This document shows positions 5,879 to 9,975 of a DNA stretch of 9,975 bases, piece by piece. The stretch's first letter is position 1; each line of letters opens with the position of its first letter. The stretch comes from Limiplasma pullistercoris. GTDB taxonomy: Bacteria; Bacillota; Clostridia; Christensenellales; Aristaeellaceae. The notes beneath the pieces are model-generated. The model saw nothing but the letters and a program-made list of their open reading frames with translations. It did not search any database and was not told where the DNA came from. The position numbers were made by a program, and so were the translations under genes. The DNA is taken from positions 1 through 9,975 of the forward strand of contig DVMC01000139.1 of the NCBI GenBank assembly GCA_018715165.1, read 5' to 3'.

Positions 5879-7186
5879 CTATTCTCTGGTTGTTTTGGCC
5901 AGCTCCACCATCTTCTGCGCCATCACCTTAAGCTGCTCCTTCAAGATGTGGATGCAGTCCATCTCGTTGCAGTAGCCGCGCACGATATCCTCGGCAAAGG
6001 TGCGGCAGGTGGGGCTTCCGCAGCTTCCGCAGTCGTAGCCGGGCAGCCTTCGCACGATGTCCTCCATCTGCTCCATCTTGCGCATGGCTTCAACAATATC
6101 ATCATCCAGGCGCATGGCGCTGTTGGCGGAGATGTTTTTATCCGACAAAAGGTTGTATTTGGTCAGGTAGGAGGCGCGCACGCGCTCGTCGGGATGGGTG
6201 ATGTCGCATCCGCGCATCAGCGTCCGCACCGCGCCGCGCGCCACATAGGTGTTTTCAAAGGTGAGCGGGCCGCCCACGCAGCCGCCCGTGCAGGCCGCTC
6301 CCTCAAAAAAGACCAAATCGGGCAGCTTGTCGTTTTCGATTTCCTCCAGCACGCGGATCACGTTTTCGATGCCGTCCACGCTCATGCTGTGTTCGGGGCA
6401 TACCGCCGCGGCCTCGCCGCCGCTGCTGGCCCAGCCCACGCCATAGGCGGTAGCGTGCGCGGGATGCGCCGCATCCACGGGACTGGACTTGATGTGGCTG
6501 GAGAGCAGGCCGTAGATCTCCAGCATGGAAATGGCCCCGTCAACGGCGGAGGTCTCATGCCCGATGGGATTGCGGATGGCCGTCACCTTGGCGGCGCAGG
6601 GCGTGATAAAGAAGCACCCGACCTCCTCGGGCTTCGCATCGTGCGCGCGGCAGAACTCGCGCCGGGCCACCATCGCGGCCACCTCCATGGGCTGGCGCAC
6701 GTCGATGATATGCGGAATCAGGTCCGGAAAGCGCACGCGGATCAGGCGCACAATGGCCGGACAGGCCGAGGAGATGACAGGATAACGGTCGCGGCCGATG
6801 CCCCGCATCCGCTCTCGAATGGCGCGGGTGACGATATCCGCGCCCTCCGCCACCTCGAACACGTCGTCAAACCCCATCTTGAGCAACCCCTCCAGCACCT
6901 GCGAAGCGCTGATGAGGTGCTTGAACTGCCCATAGAGCGAGGGGGCGGGCAGGGCGATCTTGTACTTGAAGCGGTTGATGCTGGCCAGCGGGTCGGTCTG
7001 GGCGTATTTGGCGTGATAATCGCACACACGGATACACTCGCCGCAGTCGATGCAGCGCTCGTTGATGATATGCGCCCGCCCGCCGCGCACACGGATGGCT
7101 TCCGTAGGGCAGCGTTTCAGACAGTTGGTGCAGCCCTTGCATTTTTCCTTGTCCAGGCGCACGGAATGGAAAAACTTCTGGTCCAT
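5879..7186 (-). CDS. [FeFe]-hydrogenase homologue, putative sensory type (2x[4Fe-4S], H-cluster domain, C-terminal Fe-S domain)
   Basis: The product is 435 residues. The N-terminus is a two-cluster ferredoxin domain with Cys16, 19, 22, 26 and Cys45, 48, 51, 55. Residues about 75-345 form the H-cluster domain, and all four cluster-binding cysteines are present: Cys142 in SSACPAIV, Cys197 in TPCAAK, and Cys299 and Cys303 in EGAACTGGCVGG. Compared with catalytic enzymes, the proton-relay cysteine of TSCCP is Ala141, the Met of MPC is Thr195, the Glu of CxxKxxE is Ala203, and the Met of ExMAC is Ala297. These changes match sensory rather than H2-turnover enzymes. Residues 384-411 (Cys386, 389, 394, 411) form an extra [4Fe-4S] module of the DCGxCGxxxC type. 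No PAS domain is seen. GGAGG lies 8 nt before the ATG. The context of kinase-like, DRTGG and PHP proteins supports signalling. Confidence 0.9.
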   Translation of the reverse strand: MDQKFFHSVRLDKEKCKGCTNCLKRCPTEAIRVRGGRAHIINERCIDCGECIRVCDYHAKYAQTDPLASINRFKYKIALPAPSLYGQFKHLISASQVLEGLLKMGFDDVFEVAEGADIVTRAIRERMRGIGRDRYPVISSACPAIVRLIRVRFPDLIPHIIDVRQPMEVAAMVARREFCRAHDAKPEEVGCFFITPCAAKVTAIRNPIGHETSAVDGAISMLEIYGLLSSHIKSSPVDAAHPAHATAYGVGWASSGGEAAAVCPEHSMSVDGIENVIRVLEEIENDKLPDLVFFEGAACTGGCVGGPLTFENTYVARGAVRTLMRGCDITHPDERVRASYLTKYNLLSDKNISANSAMRLDDDIVEAMRKMEQMEDIVRRLPGYDCGSCGSPTCRTFAEDIVRGYCNEMDCIHILKEQLKVMAQKMVELAKTTRE

Positions 7187-7216
7187 GGCTCATTCCTCCG
7201 AAACAGGCCGTGTGCG

Positions 7217-7639
7217 CTATTTCAGCCTGAATTCCATCTGTATGGTAGTGCCTACGCCAAGCTGACTTTCAATGGCGAAGCCGTCGGCGTTGCGGCGCAT
7301 GTTGGGCAGGCCCATGCCCGCCCCGAAGCCCAAAACGCGCGCCTCCTCGCTGGCGGTGGAGAAGCCCTCCTGCATGGCCTTGTCAATATCTGCGATGCCC
7401 GGACCGACATCTTTGGAGATCAGCACGATGTGCTCCGGGTTCATCTCCATGGTGAGCTGTCCGCCCAGGCTATGGATGATCAGGTTGAGCTCGGCCTCGT
7501 AGCTGGCGACCGCGACGCGACGCAGCACCGTACTGTCCACGCCGAGCTGCTTGAGCTTGCGCTTGATGCTGGCGGAGGCGTCGCCGGCGGTTTCAAACTC
7601 GCCTTTATGCACGTCGTAGGTATTGGTCAGTAAGCTCAT
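7217..7639 (-). CDS. RsbW/SpoIIAB-like HATPase (anti-sigma-type serine/threonine kinase)
   Basis: This 140-residue single-domain GHKL ATPase resembles anti-sigma-factor kinases of the RsbW/SpoIIAB class. ATP-binding motifs are the N-box YEAELN at 47-52 (Glu48, Asn52), the G1 box DVGPGI at 77-82, and the G2 glycine lid GFGAGMGL at 104-111. No dimerisation or phospho-acceptor His domain is present, so it is not a conventional sensor kinase. I place the start at the ATG at 7639, with AAGGGAAGGG just upstream. A GTG at 7657 would overlap the previous stop (GTGA) but has no ribosome binding site. It sits 30 nt upstream of the hydrogenase gene, and this neighbour is characteristic of sensory hydrogenase loci. 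Its partner (a sigma factor, anti-anti-sigma protein or the hydrogenase itself) is not evident in the window. Confidence 0.85.
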   Translation of the reverse strand: MSLLTNTYDVHKGEFETAGDASASIKRKLKQLGVDSTVLRRVAVASYEAELNLIIHSLGGQLTMEMNPEHIVLISKDVGPGIADIDKAMQEGFSTASEEARVLGFGAGMGLPNMRRNADGFAIESQLGVGTTIQMEFRLK

Positions 7640-7653
7640 TTGTACCCTTCCCT

Positions 7654-8019
7654 TCACGCATGGGCGCCGGTGCGTTCATTGGTGCCGCGGATGCCCGCCA
7701 CGTACATCAGCCCGCAGGCGGTGTAGGTGGTATGCTCCGTGGCCAGCACCACGATGCCCAGTTCCCTTGCTTCCTCCAGGATCTCCTCCGAGGGCACCTT
7801 GCCCCGCGCAAAGACCACGCAATGGATATCCAGCATTTCGGCCGTGCGCATCACGTGCACGTTGGTCAGCCCCGTAATCAGCACCGTCTTGTCCTTGACA
7901 AAGGCCAGCACGTCGCTCATCAGGTCGCTTCCGCAGGCGGTCTTGACCTCCTGGTCCAGCTTGTCATCCCCGCACAGCACCCGCGCGTCCAGCACGGGAA
8001 TCAGCTCTCGGATCGTCAT
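7654..8019 (-). CDS. DRTGG-domain protein (first copy)
   Basis: This 121-residue protein is a paralogue of the 115-residue protein at 5519-5866, with about the same length and conserved blocks SDLMSDVLA, TNVHVMRTAEMLDIHCVVF and LGIVVLATEHTTYT. The second strand ends in ITGLTN, close to the TGG region of canonical DRTGG domains. The molecular function is unknown; regulatory ligand binding is only a guess from domain company elsewhere. The ATG at 8019 has AGGAGG 10 nt upstream, and that site overlaps the TAG stop of the SPOR gene. The stop overlaps the possible GTG of the HATPase gene. The short tail after residue 110 (GTNERTGAHA) is probably disordered. Confidence 0.78.
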   Translation of the reverse strand: MTIRELIPVLDARVLCGDDKLDQEVKTACGSDLMSDVLAFVKDKTVLITGLTNVHVMRTAEMLDIHCVVFARGKVPSEEILEEARELGIVVLATEHTTYTACGLMYVAGIRGTNERTGAHA

Positions 8020-8033
8020 GTGTGATCGACCTC

Positions 8034-8858
8034 CTATGTATTGCCGAGCGCATCGTATACGCTCTTGAGATGGTTCAGGGTGGAAAGGGTCTGGCGCTTG
8101 AGCTTCATGCCGAAAGTAGCGTCGCTGTCGGCTTCGTCCAGCGTTTCCAGAAACGCCTGGTAGTCCTCAAAGCAGTCGATCAGCCCCTCCACGGTCTGAT
8201 GGCGCGGCACGGTGAAGCGCTGCTGGAGCCTGAGCGTCACCGTTTCCACCTGTTCGCCCAGGCCGCTCAGCAGCTGCGCCGCCTCCTCGCCGGACATCTC
8301 CTGCCGGTCCATTGCCACGCTGACAGCCTGCAGGTTAACCGTCAGGTCATTGGCGTGCGCGAACGCAGCCTCCAGAATATCCAGCTGGCCCTTCATGCCC
8401 TTCATCAAAAGGTGCAAGGCGGGCAAATCGATCTGATAGAGGTAGGAATCCACGGAATGCGCGTCGCTGAGCTGCTCGCGCACGGTCTGCGCATCCTCCC
8501 GCGTGGGATAGACCGCAGCCAACGTGCGGTAGCGGCCGTCGTGCCAGACATAGCCCGCCGCTCCGCGTTTGATAAACTGCTGCGCCAGCTCCTGCGCGGC
8601 ATTCTCGCTCTCAAACGCGCCCAGCTGCAGGGCATACCACGTGGCGGAGGGCAGGGTGATTTCCCGCTCCTCCACGGTTTCGTCAAAGTAGGCGTCGGTG
8701 GGAATGGGCGTGGCGGTGGCCGCAGGCTGGATGCTCAAATCCCCGCCGCGCGACACCAGTCCGGAAAGGATAACCGTCACCGATAAAAACAACAGCAGGT
8801 AACTCAGCCACTTGCCCGGTTCCCGCTGACGGGGATAGACGCGCTTGCCTGTCTGCAT
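8034..8858 (-). CDS. Membrane-anchored SPOR-domain protein
   Basis: The product is 274 residues from the ATG at 8858, chosen because GGGAGG (8872-8867) lies 8 nt upstream; an in-frame ATG further up would lie inside that site. Residues 1-16 are basic and cytoplasmic, 17-36 form a single transmembrane helix, and 40-70 are a Thr/Pro/Glu-rich linker. Residues about 72-141 form a SPOR domain (ATWYALQLGAFESENAAQEL, then GRYRTLAAVYPTREDAQ), a fold that binds denuded peptidoglycan glycan strands. Residues 150-270 are predicted helical, with heptad-like spacing and no recognised family. Such proteins act outside the cytoplasmic membrane in sporulation or division. Its place as the first gene of the hydrogenase-type unit, 14 nt before the DRTGG gene, is unexpected; the link may be only shared transcription. 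Confidence 0.85.
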   Translation of the reverse strand: MQTGKRVYPRQREPGKWLSYLLLFLSVTVILSGLVSRGGDLSIQPAATATPIPTDAYFDETVEEREITLPSATWYALQLGAFESENAAQELAQQFIKRGAAGYVWHDGRYRTLAAVYPTREDAQTVREQLSDAHSVDSYLYQIDLPALHLLMKGMKGQLDILEAAFAHANDLTVNLQAVSVAMDRQEMSGEEAAQLLSGLGEQVETVTLRLQQRFTVPRHQTVEGLIDCFEDYQAFLETLDEADSDATFGMKLKRQTLSTLNHLKSVYDALGNT

Positions 8859-8872
8859 TTTCCCAACCTCCC

Positions 8873-8898
8873 GCATACCGTATCGCAATACGATATGC
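8873..8898 (-). promoter_or_regulatory. 26-nt near-perfect palindrome / leader hairpin abutting the SPOR-gene ribosome binding site
   Basis: On the minus strand GCATATCGTAT (8898-8888) pairs with ATACGGTATGC (8883-8873) around a UGCG loop, giving 11 pairs with one G-U. The hairpin ends exactly at the GGGAGG ribosome binding site (8872-8867). On the plus strand the same positions contain C-A mismatches, so pairing is better in the leftward RNA. It could be a translational control hairpin, an mRNA stabiliser or a dimeric-repressor operator. Confidence 0.5.
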
Positions 8899-8922
8899 CC
8901 GCGGAGGCGTGCTTATGAAAGG

Positions 8923-8951
8923 TTGCGCTTCCAGGCGGATTCTGTTACCAT
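8923..8951 (+). promoter_or_regulatory. Weak candidate promoter of the DUF6062-type gene
   Basis: TTGCGC (8923-8928) and TACCAT (8946-8951) are 17 nt apart, with a partial match to the consensus. This would start transcription near 8958, leaving a 29-nt leader that includes the GGAGG at 8976-8980. It is the best-placed candidate in the 8899-8986 interval but is not strong. Confidence 0.25.
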
Positions 8952-8963
8952 GAGCTTGTTCCT

Positions 8964-8992
8964 ATTATACCGAACGGAGGCCGAATATGCAA
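8964..8992 (-). promoter_or_regulatory. Candidate promoter of the SPOR-hydrogenase unit
   Basis: On the minus strand TATAAT (8969-8964) is a perfect -10 element, with TTGCAT (8992-8987) 17 nt upstream as a partial -35. Transcription would begin near 8957, giving a leader of about 100 nt that contains the palindrome at 8873-8898. The -35 overlaps the start codon of the divergent DUF6062-type gene, so the two units share a compact control region. Confidence 0.55.
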
Positions 8993-9727
8993 TATCATCT
9001 GGATACCATTCCCGTTTGGGAAGCGATGGAGCAAAACACCGCCTGTCCGCTGTGCGCGCTGTACCGCCGCGTGGAAGCGGCGGAGATCGAGCGCAGCCTG
9101 GGCGGCAGCGTCATGGAGCCCGACGCGCGCATCCGCGTCAACGAAAAGGGCATCTGCGCCCGGCATCATGCGCAGCTCTTCGCCATGCAAAACCGTCTGG
9201 GGCACGCTCTGCTGGCCGATTCGCATACCAAGGAGCTGCTCAAAAAGCTGGAGGGGCTGGAAAAGAAAGCCGCTGCCTGCGAGAAGCGAGGGCTTTTCGG
9301 CGGCGGCGACGGCCTGGAAGGGGTCGCGCGCGACCTGGAGGCGCTGTGCCGCTCGTGCGTCGTATGCGACGATATCCAGGGCCATATGGAGCGTTATTAC
9401 TACACCTTTTTGCATCTATGGAAGAGCGATACGGCGTTCCGTGAGAAATGGCAGGCCTCCCGCGGCGTGTGCCTGCCCCACGCGGCGGACCTGCTCGCCC
9501 GCGCGCAGAAACACCTGGGCGGCTCTGCCCGGCGGGAGTTTGCCACAAGCCTGCTTTCGCTGGTGAAATCCAACCTCGCGCAGGATGAAAAGGACCTGGA
9601 ATGGTTCACCCTCAAATTCGACTACCGCAACCAGCAAAAGCCCTGGGGCAACAGCCGCGACGCGCTGGAGCGCACCGTCAACCGCCTGCGCGGCTTTTGC
9701 GTCAGCGGCGGTGACGGACAGGGCTGA
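8987..9727 (+). CDS. DUF6062-like cysteine-rich protein of unknown function
   Basis: This 246-residue soluble protein begins MQYHLDTIPVWEAMEQNTACPLCALYRR, which I recognise as the DUF6062 family of clostridial genomes; no function is established. It contains two similar metal-binding-like modules: Cys20-x2-Cys23 with Cys57-x2-His60 (GICARH), and Cys124-x2-Cys127 with Cys162-x2-His165 (GVCLPH). The intervals are 33 and 34 residues, suggesting an internal duplication with two zinc sites. The region between them (residues 78-120) is helical and charged. There is no signal peptide or transmembrane segment. GGAGG (8976-8980) lies 6 nt before the ATG. The gene diverges from the SPOR-hydrogenase unit and has no downstream gene in the window. 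No T-tailed terminator follows on the plus strand, although a 7-bp hairpin lies at 9745-9768. Confidence 0.82.
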   Translation: MQYHLDTIPVWEAMEQNTACPLCALYRRVEAAEIERSLGGSVMEPDARIRVNEKGICARHHAQLFAMQNRLGHALLADSHTKELLKKLEGLEKKAAACEKRGLFGGGDGLEGVARDLEALCRSCVVCDDIQGHMERYYYTFLHLWKSDTAFREKWQASRGVCLPHAADLLARAQKHLGGSARREFATSLLSLVKSNLAQDEKDLEWFTLKFDYRNQQKPWGNSRDALERTVNRLRGFCVSGGDGQG

Positions 9728-9744
9728 TCCAAGGGGAGACGTCC

Positions 9745-9768
9745 GCGCCTTCCGGTTTCTCAAGGCGC
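9745..9768 (+). other. 7-bp hairpin after the DUF6062-type gene
   Basis: GCGCCTT (9745-9751) pairs with AAGGCGC (9762-9768) around a 10-nt loop, 17 nt after the stop codon. It is followed by GCAAAAG rather than a T-run, so it could stabilise the 3' end of the mRNA but is not a standard intrinsic terminator. Confidence 0.35.
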
Positions 9769-9770
9769 GC

Positions 9771-9802
9771 AAAAGACGGACCGTGCATGCGCACGATCCG
9801 TC
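9771..9802 (-). terminator. Leftward intrinsic terminator
   Basis: On the minus strand, 9802-9791 pairs with 9786-9775 in a 12-bp stem (GACGGA and CGTGC blocks, one G-U) with a 4-nt loop, followed by TTTT (9774-9771). The plus strand has a C-A mismatch and no T-run, so it works leftward. It would stop a transcript entering from the right, for which no gene is visible, and shields the DUF6062-type gene from antisense reading. Confidence 0.6.
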
Positions 9803-9809
9803 AGACTGC

Positions 9810-9830
9810 AAAAAACCTTTCGGGAGGTTT
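9810..9830 (-). terminator. Second leftward terminator-like hairpin
   Basis: On the minus strand AAACCT (9830-9825) pairs with AGGTTT (9818-9813), and the run continues to six consecutive T (9815-9810). The stem is short (6 bp), but the T-run is good. It shares bases 9828-9830 with the hairpin at 9828-9853, so the two structures are alternatives or stack end to end. Confidence 0.5.
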
Positions 9831-9853
9831 GGAGGGCCCGCAGACCCTCCAAA
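9828..9853. repeat. 9-bp inverted repeat
   Basis: TTTGGAGGG (9828-9836) pairs perfectly with CCCTCCAAA (9845-9853) around an 8-nt loop. It is part of the hairpin-rich, gene-free stretch between 9728 and the right edge. Confidence 0.6.
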
Positions 9854-9895
9854 GTGAATTCGTATCGCCCGGCTTTCCCCGGTCGCTCAATCTTC

Positions 9896-9922
9896 GCGGA
9901 GGGCGCTGGCCGCGCCCTCCGC
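9896..9922. repeat. 11-bp GC-rich inverted repeat
   Basis: GCGGAGGGCGC (9896-9906) pairs perfectly with GCGCCCTCCGC (9912-9922) around a 5-nt loop. It shares the GGAGGG/CCCTCC core with the hairpin at 9828-9853. A smaller stem, TTGCG/CGCAA (9951-9965), follows, and the window ends soon after. No open frame of note covers 9728-9975. I see no tRNA or rRNA in it; a REP-like dispersed element or the 3' end of a leftward structured transcript is possible. Confidence 0.55.
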
Positions 9923-9975
9923 TCGTTTCGCTCCCCACCTTCGGGTCGCTTTGCGCTTCGCGCAACAGCCCACAG

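Noticed and set aside
5948..7633. 561-residue open frame on the plus strand
   Set aside because: It is antisense to the hydrogenase homologue and the HATPase gene, is very rich in His, Ala and Gly, and matches no fold. It is a GC-rich shadow frame.
1..9975. CRISPR arrays, tRNA or rRNA genes, phage genes
   Set aside because: No regularly spaced direct repeats, cloverleaf with CCA-type end, rRNA-like blocks or phage structural motifs were seen on reading both strands.

Overview
The window reads as a GC-rich, anaerobic, Gram-positive-type genome, most likely a clostridial member of the Bacillota. The evidence is the strong AGGAGG-type ribosome binding sites, an H-cluster hydrogenase-like protein with DRTGG and PHP partners (a gene set known from Clostridia and Thermotogae), a SPOR-domain protein and a DUF6062-type gene. 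The lineage is an inference; there is no rRNA or other taxonomic marker here.

Left part (1 to about 1670): the window opens inside an IS110-family insertion sequence on the minus strand. The N-terminal half of its DEDD recombinase is visible. Upstream of it is a structured leader that fits a bridge-RNA position. Next to it is a plus-strand AraC-family regulator with no visible target operon. Leftward terminator hairpins lie at the 3' end of this regulator.

Middle left (1684 to 4801, minus strand): a complete vitamin B12 uptake operon, btuF-btuC-btuD, with overlapping genes. It has its own consensus promoter (TTGACG, 17 nt, TATAAT), a full cobalamin riboswitch, and a terminator hairpin as the likely expression platform. 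The riboswitch is what assigns this FecCD/FepC-like transporter to corrinoids rather than siderophores.

Middle right (4798 to about 8992, minus strand): a tightly packed six-gene unit, in transcription order a membrane-anchored SPOR-domain protein, a DRTGG-domain protein, an RsbW-like HATPase, a ferredoxin-type [FeFe]-hydrogenase homologue, a second DRTGG-domain protein and a PHP-domain phosphoesterase. The hydrogenase homologue keeps all four H-cluster cysteines, but the proton-relay cysteine is alanine and two other active-site residues are changed, as in sensory [FeFe] hydrogenases. With the anti-sigma-like kinase and the DRTGG/PHP proteins, this looks like a hydrogen- or redox-sensing signalling module, with no catalytic HydABC genes in view. 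It runs directly into the B12 operon, whose promoter begins in the PHP gene's stop codon.

Right part (8987 to 9975): a plus-strand DUF6062-like protein carrying two equally spaced CxxC...CxxH modules, followed by about 250 bases without a gene. That stretch is filled with strong hairpins, two of which are leftward terminators for a transcript arriving from outside the window.
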